Below, piece by piece: positions 50,298 through 58,231 of a stretch of 64,000 nucleotides of DNA. The notes under the pieces are model-generated. The model saw nothing but the letters and a program-made list of their open reading frames with translations. It did not search any database and was not told where the DNA came from. Numbering within the stretch: position 1 is the stretch's first letter; each line of letters starts with the position of its first letter. Source of the stretch: CAWKPF01 sp963851415 (GTDB taxonomy: Bacteria; Acidobacteriota; Thermoanaerobaculia; Multivoradales; Multivoraceae). The translations under genes were made by a program, and so were the position numbers. The DNA is taken from positions 4,340,001 to 4,404,000 of the forward strand of contig CAWKPF010000002.1 of assembly GCA_963851415.1 (NCBI GenBank), read 5' to 3'.

Positions 50298-50298
50298 G

Positions 50299-51981
50299 AT
50301 GAGGAATCAGAGCTGGGCGATCGCGCTGTCGGCGCTGGTGGTCGTGGTGGCCGCGACGGCTCATGGAGCCGAGGTCTCCGAGCGGAGCGGGGGAGATGGA
50401 GCCGCCGAGGTGCGTCGCCATGAGTTGGGCTTCGGAGTCCTGGCGGGCACCGGTTACGAGCTGGTGCTGCCCGGTCGGCTCGTCGCCTGGAGCCGGGAGT
50501 GCTCTCGGGAGACTCGGAGCGACGGTGTGCTCGAGCCGTGTGGGGTGTATGTGCTCAGTCAGCGTCAGCGGGGCGAGGAGGCAGAGGATCCTACGATCCG
50601 ACGTCGAGATCGCCCCGAGCTGTACGGGGTGTACCTCTTCCGCCCGGGGAGCGAGATGCCGTTGCGACGGTTGGGAAGCTACGAGGCGCCGCGCATCGCG
50701 ACGATCCGAGCCTTCGACCTCGACGGGGACGGTCGCGGCGAGCCGCTGATCTCGGAGGATGGCAACCTGTATCGGGTGCACGACGACGGTCGACTCGAAC
50801 CGCTGCTCGAAGATGAGCCGGACCGGCTCCATCTCGAATCGGCCGTCGAGGTGGAGGGGCCGGACGGTCCTCTGCTGGCGGTCGCCGGTGTCGGGGTCCT
50901 TCGACTGTTCCGTGGGACGGACGGCCTCCTGGTGGAGCAGGAGGAGATCGCTCTTCCGGTGCAGGTGGATCGGCGTCGCGGCGGTTTGAGTCTACGCTCC
51001 CCTCGGTTGCGTCCCGTTGAGGGCAGCATGGAGTGGTTGGCGGTGGGGCCGGAGGCTCAGGGAGCCGTGCGTTTGCGAACTCTTCTCTTGCCGGTCGATC
51101 CGGAGCACCGCGAGCCTCCCAGGGAGGACGACGACGAGCGGCCCGGTCCCTGGCAGGAAGCGTGGTCCCGTCTTCCGGGCCCGGAGCGAGTCGAGGGCGC
51201 CCACTACGAGCTGACCGACGACGGGATCGCGCTCCTCGTGCACACGTTGCGCTCAGATCGTGTGGGGATACTGGAAAAGAAGAAGGTCCGAGTCTTCCTG
51301 CTGCACGGCGATCGCACGAGGGAAGGCGAGGGGCCGCGCTTCGAGGGTTTCACCGTGAGCCGCTTGTGGCAGCCTCTGGGCAGTACGCTCGACGATGTCG
51401 ACGGAGACGGTGTGCTCGACCTGCTGCTGTTTCAGCACGAGGGCTTCGATGGCGATCATCTGCTCGCCGAGGTCTACCCTGGAGAAGGGGTGGCGGGCTC
51501 CTCCGTTCCGTCCGGCTTCTCCGACAAGTCGTGGCGCTCGAAGCTCGACGTCGAGTCGGCACGCTGGTTCTGGGGGCACGATCTCACCGGAGACGGTCGA
51601 GGGGACCTCCTGCTCTGGTCGGGAGGGCTCATGCTCTTTCCGACGCTGGAGAGTCCGAAGAAGAAGGGGTTTCTGGAAAGCGATCCGGTGGCCGAGCTCT
51701 GGCCGCCGCAGCCCGCAGGGGCCGACCCGTTCGAGGTCGAGATGGTGATCGATCTTCCGGGAGACGGAGAGGACCAGGCGATCGAGGAGTCAGACGAGAG
51801 GTTCGACGAAGACCGCCCTTCGCACGAGCAAGAGGCCGAAGAGCCGGATCCCAGGGTGCGGTGGCGCTCGCCGAGTCTGGATCTGGATGGGTCGGGTGGG
51901 GCGGAGATCGTGGTCCCGGGGCGAAGTGACGGCGGCGATCGGTTGTTGTTGGTGCGCCTGGGGGCTGAAGTCGAGGGTTGA
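50299..51981 (+). CDS. Exported FG-GAP/VCBS repeat protein (second of a pair)
   Basis: 560 residues with a signal peptide (about 1-23, ending AHGAE). Visible calcium loops are DLDGDGRGEPL, DVDGDGVLDLLLF, DLTGDGRGDLLL and DLDGSGGAEIV; others are more degenerate. It starts one base after the stop of its partner, sharing its general design but not its sequence in detail. The C-terminal half is acidic. Both probably act outside the cell or in the periplasm as propeller-type binding proteins, maybe forming a complex. The next gene is pilT, beyond a noncoding gap of about 400 bases. Confidence 0.78.
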   Translation: MRNQSWAIALSALVVVVAATAHGAEVSERSGGDGAAEVRRHELGFGVLAGTGYELVLPGRLVAWSRECSRETRSDGVLEPCGVYVLSQRQRGEEAEDPTIRRRDRPELYGVYLFRPGSEMPLRRLGSYEAPRIATIRAFDLDGDGRGEPLISEDGNLYRVHDDGRLEPLLEDEPDRLHLESAVEVEGPDGPLLAVAGVGVLRLFRGTDGLLVEQEEIALPVQVDRRRGGLSLRSPRLRPVEGSMEWLAVGPEAQGAVRLRTLLLPVDPEHREPPREDDDERPGPWQEAWSRLPGPERVEGAHYELTDDGIALLVHTLRSDRVGILEKKKVRVFLLHGDRTREGEGPRFEGFTVSRLWQPLGSTLDDVDGDGVLDLLLFQHEGFDGDHLLAEVYPGEGVAGSSVPSGFSDKSWRSKLDVESARWFWGHDLTGDGRGDLLLWSGGLMLFPTLESPKKKGFLESDPVAELWPPQPAGADPFEVEMVIDLPGDGEDQAIEESDERFDEDRPSHEQEAEEPDPRVRWRSPSLDLDGSGGAEIVVPGRSDGGDRLLLVRLGAEVEG

Positions 51982-52028
51982 GGGTCGGGTCCGGCTGGAG
52001 GGTGGTCGTGGGATGGGGCTCCGGGTGA

Positions 52029-52191
52029 GCGGGGGCTCCGGCCCCCCACCTCCGGACGGCGCGGACCTGTCGCCAGGCGATGCACGGCCTCCGCGCCTGG
52101 CTCCGTCGGCGCTCGAAAAGCCTCCCCTGGCATTCGATCGCGGGGAGCGCCGCCGGTGCTCGACCCTCCGGTGGGGGGCCGGAGCCCCCGC
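52029..52191. repeat. 22-base perfect inverted repeat with nested hairpins
   Basis: The arms 52029-52050 and 52170-52191 are perfectly complementary: GCGGGGGCTCC, then GGCCCCCCACC, on the left. They enclose 119 bases that hold two more stems: GCCAGGCG/CGCCTGGC and GCGCTC/GAGCGC. The region 51982-52398 between the FG-GAP and pilT genes has no credible gene. It could be a MITE-like element, a structured RNA or a large attenuator. I see no second copy in the window. Confidence 0.68.
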
Positions 52192-52359
52192 CCACCCTCG
52201 TCGGTGTCGGCGGCTTCCCAGACTCGATCGCCTGAGAGGGGTGCGATCCATCGACCGTGCCCGCCTTTCGCGAGATTCGCGCCGTCCGGAGGATGGAAAC
52301 CCCACCGTCGCTCCCGCTGCCGGCACCGCATCATTTCGCCTCTTTTTCGTGAGCCACGG

Positions 52360-52389
52360 AAACTAGAAAAACTAGTTTTAAGGTATGAT
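52360..52389 (+). promoter_or_regulatory. AT-rich palindrome and -10 box upstream of pilT
   Basis: AAAACTAGTTTT (52368-52379) is a perfect 12-base palindrome, and AAACTAG (52360-52366) is an inverted copy of CTAGTTT. TATGAT at 52384-52389 follows and is nine bases before the ATG of pilT. This suggests a leaderless promoter with an overlapping operator. Confidence 0.5.
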
Positions 52390-52398
52390 GCGACCGCT

Positions 52399-53550
52399 AT
52401 GAGGAACTTCAACCTCGACGCCTGGCTCGTCGCCATGCTCAATTTCTCCGATCGGGTCTCGGACCTGAATTTCTCGGTCGGCCGTCCTCCCCAGGTCGAG
52501 GTCGACGGCCAGCTCACCGGGGTCAACCTCGGACTGGAAGCGCTCACCCCCTATCAGACCGAGACGATCGCCATGCATCTGTTGGACGGCGATGCGCAGC
52601 GACTTCGGACCCTGGCCGAAACCGGCTCGTGCGACGCCTCCTACGAGGTTCCCGGGCGCAACCGATTCCGCGTCAACATCTTCCAGCAGCGCGGCTACTA
52701 CTCCATCGTGATGCGCGTCATCCCCAGCGACGTGCCGACCGTGGAGCAGCTGGGGCTCGTCCCAGAGATCAACAACATCGCGGAGCTCAAGAACGGCATC
52801 GTGCTGGTCACCGGACCTACGGGCTCGGGCAAGTCCACCACGCTGGCGGCGGTGATCAACAAGATCAACCGCGAGAAGGCCTACCACGTCCTGACCATCG
52901 AGGATCCGATCGAGTACCACCACAAGCATCAGATGTCGACGGTGAATCAACGCGAGGTCGGGAGCGACACCGAGACCTTCGGTCTGGCGCTCCGCGCTGC
53001 TCTGCGCCAGGCGCCGAAGGTGATCTTGATCGGGGAGATGCGCGACGTCGAGACGATCGAGACCGCGATGGAGGCCGCCGAGACCGGCCACCTCGTGCTC
53101 TCGACGCTGCACACCATCGACGCGGCGAAGACGGTCGAGCGGATCCTCGGCGTGTTCCCCAAGGAGCAGGAGACCTTCATCCGGCGCCGTTTCGGTGCCT
53201 CGTTCAAGTACGTGGTCTCGCAGCGCCTCGTCCCGAAGATCGGTGGGGGGCGGCTTGCCGTGCTGGAGATCCTCAAGTCGACGCAGCGCACCCGGGAGTA
53301 CATCATCAAGGGCGAGGCGGAAGGTCGGAGTCTCCTCGATGCGATGCAGGACGGCTCCCTCGAAGGGATGCAGTCCTTCGATATGGAGTTCGAGCGACTC
53401 CTGCGCGAGAGCAAGATCTCCTACGAGACCGCAATGACCTACGCCACCAATGCGACCAATCTGCGATTGCAGACCGCGGATCTCAAGCAGTTCCAGACCG
53501 ACGAGCCCGAGCTCGAGCTGGCCGAGCCCACGCCGACCCAGGAGGAGTGA
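52399..53550 (+). CDS. pilT: Twitching motility ATPase PilT
   Basis: 383 residues. It shows the PilT arrangement: N-terminal PAS-like part (MLNFSDRVSDLNFSVG), Walker A GPTGSGKST (139-147), the Asp box LTIEDPIEYHH, Walker B LIGEMRDVETIETAMEAAETGHLV and the His box STLHTIDAAKTVERI. PilT powers pilus retraction at the inner membrane. The C-terminus (residues 350-383) is an extended, acidic tail, EPELELAEPTPTQEE. It is followed closely by an MJ0042/receiver-like protein gene, TatD and a diguanylate cyclase gene, but no pil structural gene is in the window. Confidence 0.9.
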   Translation: MRNFNLDAWLVAMLNFSDRVSDLNFSVGRPPQVEVDGQLTGVNLGLEALTPYQTETIAMHLLDGDAQRLRTLAETGSCDASYEVPGRNRFRVNIFQQRGYYSIVMRVIPSDVPTVEQLGLVPEINNIAELKNGIVLVTGPTGSGKSTTLAAVINKINREKAYHVLTIEDPIEYHHKHQMSTVNQREVGSDTETFGLALRAALRQAPKVILIGEMRDVETIETAMEAAETGHLVLSTLHTIDAAKTVERILGVFPKEQETFIRRRFGASFKYVVSQRLVPKIGGGRLAVLEILKSTQRTREYIIKGEAEGRSLLDAMQDGSLEGMQSFDMEFERLLRESKISYETAMTYATNATNLRLQTADLKQFQTDEPELELAEPTPTQEE

Positions 53551-53556
53551 GAAGCG

Positions 53557-54345
53557 ATGCCGCTCGTACAGATCCAGTGCCCGAAGTGCTCGACACCGGT
53601 TCGGGTCGACACCGACAAGCTCCCCGATCAACCGGCACTGCTGCGCTGCCCCTCCTGCTCCGACACGATGCAGGTGGAGAAGGCGCGGCTCGAAGCCGCC
53701 GCCGGCGGGGCGGCCGCTCCTGCGCCGCCGACCGCGAATTCGCCGATGCCTCCTGCGGACCCGAACCCGATTCCACCGCCGCAGGAGCCGATTCAGCCCC
53801 CGGCCGATCTCGGCGGTGCTGCCAGAGGTCCGTCGGCCGCCGACCCCGCACCCGGACTCGGGGCCTCTGAATCCCCGAACGACGGGCGAGTGAAGCCGTT
53901 CCTGCCGCCCTTCTTCGAGATTCCCCCGGACACCGAGCTCCCTCCGGGGCTGGTGGTCTCCGAAGACGAGGCCGCGATGCAGACGCTGCGCAGCTCGCTC
54001 GAAGCCTGGGGGTGTAGACTCCAGCCTCTCGGGACCCTCGGCAGCCTGGCGGAGATCGAAGACATGCCTGCGATCCTCGCGTGCGTGCTCGCCGGAGGCG
54101 CCGATCCCCTCGAGGGGCTGGCTCCACTCCGATCCATGACTCCCAGGAAGCGCCGACGCAGTTTCATCGTGATGGTCAGCGACACTCTTCCCACTCTCGA
54201 CGGGCAGCAGGCCTTCTTGCACGAAGTGGATCTCGTGCTCAACAAGGCGGATCTCGATGTAGCGGCCGAGACGGTGTTCCTCGCCCTCGAGTACCGGAAG
54301 CGACTCTGGGGACCGCTGATCAAGGCGGAGCTGGAGCGTCGTTGA
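53557..54345 (+). CDS. MJ0042 zinc-ribbon protein with degenerate receiver domain
   Basis: 262 residues. The N-terminus IQCPKCSTPVRVDTDKL...LRCPSCSDTM is an MJ0042-type zinc ribbon with four Cys. A Pro-rich linker (about 45-105) leads to a ~130-residue alpha/beta domain that reads like a response-regulator receiver (VVSEDEAAMQTLRSSLEAWG, IVMVSDTLPTLDGQQAFL, NKADLDVAAETVFLA). The phosphoacceptor Asp expected on strand three is not evident, so it is probably a pseudo-receiver that binds by shape or by charge. It lies six bases after pilT and is likely part of its output or localisation. The role is inferred. Confidence 0.68.
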   Translation: MPLVQIQCPKCSTPVRVDTDKLPDQPALLRCPSCSDTMQVEKARLEAAAGGAAAPAPPTANSPMPPADPNPIPPPQEPIQPPADLGGAARGPSAADPAPGLGASESPNDGRVKPFLPPFFEIPPDTELPPGLVVSEDEAAMQTLRSSLEAWGCRLQPLGTLGSLAEIEDMPAILACVLAGGADPLEGLAPLRSMTPRKRRRSFIVMVSDTLPTLDGQQAFLHEVDLVLNKADLDVAAETVFLALEYRKRLWGPLIKAELERR

Positions 54346-54373
54346 TCGCCGCCTCGCCGTCTTGATTTCCGCG

Positions 54374-55189
54374 ATGATGGTGTCCCCGCTGATCGACACC
54401 CATTGTCATTTGACGATGGGAAAACTCGGCGAGAACGTCGACGACGTTCTGGCGCGCGCACGGGCCGTTGGGGTAGAGCGGATGCTCGTGGTGGGGATCA
54501 CCGCGGAGAACTGTGCCGAAGTGGTCGAGCTCGCCGAGCCGCGCGACGGCGTCTACTGCATCCTCGGCATCCACCCCTGCGAGACCGCCAGGGCCAGCGA
54601 GCGGGATTGGGACACGGTCTGTCGACTGGCCCGAAACCGCAAGGTGGTGGGGATCGGCGAGACCGGGATCGATCTCTACTGGGACGACTCTCCTCAGGCC
54701 GTTCAGGAGGAGTGGCTCGAACGTCATATCGAGCTCGCCCTCGAACTGGCTCGACCGCTGGTCTTGCACCTCCGAGACGGCTTCGCGCCGGCTCGAGAAG
54801 TGCTGGGACGGCACGTTGCCCGTGGGCTCACGGGGGTGATCCATTGCTTCGGCGGAGAGGCGGACGACGTGCATCCGTTTCTGGAGTGGGGGTGGCCGAT
54901 CTCGTTCAGCGGCATCTTGACCTACTCGAAGGCCGAGAACGTGCGCGAAGCGGCGCGCCGCACTCCACTCCCGCAGTGTCTGGTCGAGACCGATGCTCCC
55001 TACCTGGCGCCTCGTCCCCACGGTGGCACCAACGAGCCCAGCTATGTCGTGGCAACGGCACGCAAGCTGGCGGAGGTCAAGGACGTTTCCTTCGAAGAGG
55101 TCGCTGCCGTCACGACTGCGAACGCCGAGAGGGTCTTCGGGCTGGCTGCGGCGGCCGAGGCCGGGGCGGCCGGGTCTGAAACGCCATGA
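54374..55189 (+). CDS. TatD family metal-dependent hydrolase
   Basis: 271 residues from the ATG at 54374 (an ATG at 54377 and a TTG at 54362 are alternatives). LIDTHCHLTM at the N-terminus (HxH), GETGIDLYW (Glu), LHLRD (His), IHCFGG (His) and LVETDAPYL (Asp) are the metal ligands of the TatD family of TIM-barrel DNases. Family members are 3'-5' exonucleases used in DNA repair or turnover. It overlaps the response-regulator gene that follows (ATGA). Its presence in a pilT-GGDEF run is likely hitch-hiking. Substrate not checked. Confidence 0.88.
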   Translation: MMVSPLIDTHCHLTMGKLGENVDDVLARARAVGVERMLVVGITAENCAEVVELAEPRDGVYCILGIHPCETARASERDWDTVCRLARNRKVVGIGETGIDLYWDDSPQAVQEEWLERHIELALELARPLVLHLRDGFAPAREVLGRHVARGLTGVIHCFGGEADDVHPFLEWGWPISFSGILTYSKAENVREAARRTPLPQCLVETDAPYLAPRPHGGTNEPSYVVATARKLAEVKDVSFEEVAAVTTANAERVFGLAAAAEAGAAGSETP

Positions 55190-56124
55190 AGATCCTCCTG
55201 GCAGAGAACGATCCGGTCGAGCGCCATCGGTTGGCCCGTCTGATGACCAAGTGGGGGTTCGAGGTCGTCGAGTGCGAAGAGGGCGATCAGGCCTGGCAGC
55301 AGCTCAACCAGGACGACGCTCCGCGACTCGCCGTGATGGATTGGATGATGCCCGGGCTGAGCGGTCTCGAGATCTGCCGGAGAATCCGCCAGCGGGATGA
55401 GCGCCTCTACAGCTACCTGGTGCTGGTGACCGGCCGCCAGGAGCCCGAGGATGTGGAGGCTGGCCTGGATGCCGGAGCAGACGACTATCTGACCAAGCCC
55501 GTCCAACCGTCCGAGCTCCGGGCCCGACTTCGCGCGGGGCGTCGGATTCTCACACTGCAGCAGGACCTGGTGGACGCCGAGGATCAGCTTCGGCAGCGAG
55601 CCGAGCGCGACGACCTGACCGGCCTGCTCAATCGGGGAACGATTCTCGGCATGCTGGAGCGTGAGGTGGCCCGTGCGAGGCGCGAGGGCGATGGGCTCGC
55701 CATCGCGATCGGCGATCTCGACCACTTCAAGCGGATCAACGACACGTTCGGGCATCCCGCTGGAGATCGCGTGCTGGGAGAGGTGTCCCGCCGGATGAAC
55801 GGCCTCCTGCGACGCTACGATTCTCTGGGTCGCTACGGCGGCGAGGAGTTCCTGCTCGTGCTCCCCCGCACCGATGACGTCGGGGTTCTCGGAGTCGCGC
55901 AGCGACTGCGAGAGATCGTCTCCGGGTCGCCGATGGACCTCGGTGAGTCTGTCGAGCAAAGGGTCTCGATCACTTTCGGGGTGACCGCAGTGGGTCCTGG
56001 GAAGGAGATGCTAGTGGAAACCCTGATCCGACGGGCCGACGAGGCGCTGTACCGCGGCAAGCTTGCGGGGCGGGACCGCGTCGTCGAGTGGACCGAGCAC
56101 CTTCCGGACGAGGACGGCGAGTAG
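55186..56124 (+). CDS. Response regulator with GGDEF domain (diguanylate cyclase)
   Basis: 312 residues. Receiver domain residues 1-125: phosphoacceptor Asp52 in MDWMMPG, with ENDP acidic pocket near the N-terminus and KPVQP (Lys) later. A short helix links to a GGDEF domain with RDDLTGLLNRG and RYGGEEFLLVLP (GGEEF at 218-222), so the active site is intact. It makes cyclic di-GMP when phosphorylated. A partial I-site (RxxD) is not visible before the GGEEF. Coupled by an ATGA overlap to tatD and near pilT, it may steer motility versus surface attachment. A kinase partner is not encoded in the window. Confidence 0.9.
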   Translation: MKILLAENDPVERHRLARLMTKWGFEVVECEEGDQAWQQLNQDDAPRLAVMDWMMPGLSGLEICRRIRQRDERLYSYLVLVTGRQEPEDVEAGLDAGADDYLTKPVQPSELRARLRAGRRILTLQQDLVDAEDQLRQRAERDDLTGLLNRGTILGMLEREVARARREGDGLAIAIGDLDHFKRINDTFGHPAGDRVLGEVSRRMNGLLRRYDSLGRYGGEEFLLVLPRTDDVGVLGVAQRLREIVSGSPMDLGESVEQRVSITFGVTAVGPGKEMLVETLIRRADEALYRGKLAGRDRVVEWTEHLPDEDGE

Positions 56125-56143
56125 GTTCCCCTGAAAAGACGAA

Positions 56144-56163
56144 CCCACCCTGGGCAGGGTGGG
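56144..56163. terminator. GC-rich hairpin after the GGDEF gene
   Basis: CCCACCCT pairs with AGGGTGGG around a GGGC loop, 20 bases after the stop codon. No T-run follows. It is the best terminator candidate in the 340-base gap 56125-56464, in which I otherwise see no gene. Confidence 0.5.
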
Positions 56164-56165
56164 TA

Positions 56166-56186
56166 GGGCATGGGGCATGGGGCATG
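56166..56186. repeat. Three direct copies of GGGCATG
   Basis: Three perfect GGGCATG units follow the hairpin directly. The unit is short and could vary in number by slippage. Confidence 0.7.
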
Positions 56187-56464
56187 AAAACGTGCCCACA
56201 AAAACTCGTTTCAGGTTACTGCAAAGTCGGGGCCAGCTTGGTCGCGGGTTGCGCGCCGCCATCGAAAGCCCGTGTCTGTTGGGCACAGCGCTGTCGCGGG
56301 CAGGCGAGCCGTGGTGCGCGGATGGGCTGCCGGGAGCCAGGCAGACGATGTGATCCATTTCGGTACGCATGGCTTCAAGGAGCCGCTCAGGGACTCGACT
56401 CGCGCGCCTCGACGGCTGGTGCGGTAGGGTGCGCCCCGACGACGTTCGATTCGAGGAGAAGAAT

Positions 56465-57520
56465 ATGGAGAGTTCGGCGCACGAGTTCCTGCAGAGAATC
56501 CTGGCGACCCCCAGTCCTTCCGGCTACGAAGAGCCGGTGCAGGCCCTGGTCCGTGACTATTGCGGCGACTTTGCCGACGAAGTCACGACCGATACCCATG
56601 GCAACGTGATCGCGTGTCGCAACCCGGGAGCGCAGGTGCGCATGGTCATGGCGGGCCACTGCGACCAGATCGGGTTGCTGGTGAACTATGTCGACGAGGA
56701 GGGGTACCTGTACACGCAGACCGTGGGCGGCTGGGATCCTCAGCAGCTGATCGGACAGCGGATGACGGTCTGGACGAAGGAGGGCCCGGTGCCGGGGGTG
56801 ATTTCGCGCAAACCGATCCATCTGCTCACCCAGGAGGAGCGCACCAAGGTGGTCAAGCATGAGGAGATGTGGATCGACATCGGCGCCAAGGACGCCAAGG
56901 AAGCCAAGTCGCTCGTGCGCGTGGGTGATGCCGTAACGCTCGAGCTCGGCTATCGAGAGCTGCGCAACGGACTGGCCAACGCGCCGGGGATGGACAACAA
57001 GACCGGCCTCTGGGTCGTGATGGAGGCCCTGCGACGGACCGAGAGCCCTTCGTGCTCGATCTACGCCGTATCGACGGTGCAGGAGGAGATCGGTCTGCGT
57101 GGCGCGCGCACGTCGACCTACGGTATCGATCCGCAAGTGGGCTTCGCCGTGGACGTGACCCACGCGACCGACTGTCCGTCGATCTCCAAGAACAAGGACG
57201 GGGACATCGCGCTGGGCAAGGGACCCGTGATCTTCCGAGGTCCCAATATGAACCCGGTCGTGACCGAGCGCTTGATCTCCCTCGCCGAGGCGCGTGAGAT
57301 CGAGTATCAGCTGGCGGCGATCGGAAGGGCGACGCCGAATGACGCCAACTCGATCCAGATTACCCGTGGCGGTGTCGCCACCGGCCTGGTATCGATTCCG
57401 AATCGTTACATGCACAGCGCGGTCGAGACGATCTCGCTCGACGATATCGACCGGGCCGCCGATCTGTTGGCAGCCTTTGCTTCGTCGCTTTCCGCGGACG
57501 ACGACTTTCGTCCCGTCTGA
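56465..57520 (+). CDS. M42 family aminopeptidase
   Basis: 351 residues from the ATG at 56465 (GAGGAG before it). It has the M42 glutamyl-aminopeptidase pattern: AGHCDQIGLLV (metal His/Asp; the family usually has HMDE), APGMDNKTGLWV (second Asp), STVQEEIGLRGA (Glu catalytic base) and DVTHATD. The cytosolic enzymes form large tetrahedral particles that trim peptides or act on glutamyl peptides. It stands alone on the plus strand and converges on the M50 protease gene. Cys in GHCDQ in place of Met is unremarkable. Peptide specificity is not known. Confidence 0.9.
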   Translation: MESSAHEFLQRILATPSPSGYEEPVQALVRDYCGDFADEVTTDTHGNVIACRNPGAQVRMVMAGHCDQIGLLVNYVDEEGYLYTQTVGGWDPQQLIGQRMTVWTKEGPVPGVISRKPIHLLTQEERTKVVKHEEMWIDIGAKDAKEAKSLVRVGDAVTLELGYRELRNGLANAPGMDNKTGLWVVMEALRRTESPSCSIYAVSTVQEEIGLRGARTSTYGIDPQVGFAVDVTHATDCPSISKNKDGDIALGKGPVIFRGPNMNPVVTERLISLAEAREIEYQLAAIGRATPNDANSIQITRGGVATGLVSIPNRYMHSAVETISLDDIDRAADLLAAFASSLSADDDFRPV

Positions 57521-57523
57521 GCC

Positions 57524-58231
57524 TCAGCCCGTGCCGTACAGGAGTCCCAGCGAGAAACGGAAGAGAGGAAGAAAGACCACCGGGAAGAACCGCCAGGCGA
57601 GGACCAGCCCCACCATCGCCCACATGGGCTGGCGTAGGAACGACTGGTAGGCCCGGGCCGCGTCGGCCGGGAGGAAGAGCTGGATCACGCTGGAGCCGTC
57701 CATCGGGGGCAACGGCAGGAGGTTGAACAGGAAGAGCACCAGGTTCAGGACGAAGAGGACGCTCAAGAAGAGCGCCGCTCCCCCGGATCCGGCCGCATCG
57801 GTACCCGCGACGATCGACGAGATCGCGATCTGGGAGGGTGGTGCGAGCCAACCGATCGAGAGGCCAATCTTGATCAGGATTCCGGCGACCAGCACCAGGA
57901 CCAGGTTGGCAACGGGGCCGGCGGCAGCCATCCAGGCGCTCTTGCGCGGGTGCCGTGCAGCCCAGGTGGGATCGTAGGGTGCGCTGGCCCAGCCGATCAT
58001 CCACTGACCGCCCATGAGGAAGAACGAGAGGAGCGGCACGAGCAGCATGCCGACCGGCTCGCGCTGGATGTGGGGGAGCGGATTGAGGCTCACCTGGCCC
58101 CCCAGGTAGGCCGTCTCGTCGCCGAGTCGCTGGGCGGCCAGGGCGTGGGCGGCCTCGTGAAGGGTCGTCGAGAAGATGAATACGACGAACCAGATGACGA
58201 ACAGCAGCATGAGGTCGGGAGTCAGGGACAT
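57524..58231 (-). CDS. M50 site-2 protease family membrane metalloprotease
   Basis: 235 residues from the ATG at 58231, which overlaps the stop of the upstream lactone oxidase gene by one base. Five or six helices. The zinc-binding HEAAH is at 25-29 and the second metal site is the LPPMDG segment in the third transmembrane region, as in S2P proteases of the small bacterial type. It cleaves within or close to membranes, for example anti-sigma factors or signal peptides. No PDZ domain is present. Natural substrate unknown; an anti-sigma target is possible but the ECF operon is 12 kb away. Confidence 0.85.
   Translation of the reverse strand: MSLTPDLMLLFVIWFVVFIFSTTLHEAAHALAAQRLGDETAYLGGQVSLNPLPHIQREPVGMLLVPLLSFFLMGGQWMIGWASAPYDPTWAARHPRKSAWMAAAGPVANLVLVLVAGILIKIGLSIGWLAPPSQIAISSIVAGTDAAGSGGAALFLSVLFVLNLVLFLFNLLPLPPMDGSSVIQLFLPADAARAYQSFLRQPMWAMVGLVLAWRFFPVVFLPLFRFSLGLLYGTG

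Noticed and set aside
52378..54399. Minus-strand frame of 673 aa across pilT and the MJ0042 gene
   Set aside because: Antisense shadow; pilT reads correctly on the plus strand with all ATPase motifs.
56011..56370. Minus-strand frame of 119 aa over the gap after the GGDEF gene
   Set aside because: Made of simple repeats and antisense to the end of the GGDEF gene; no domain.
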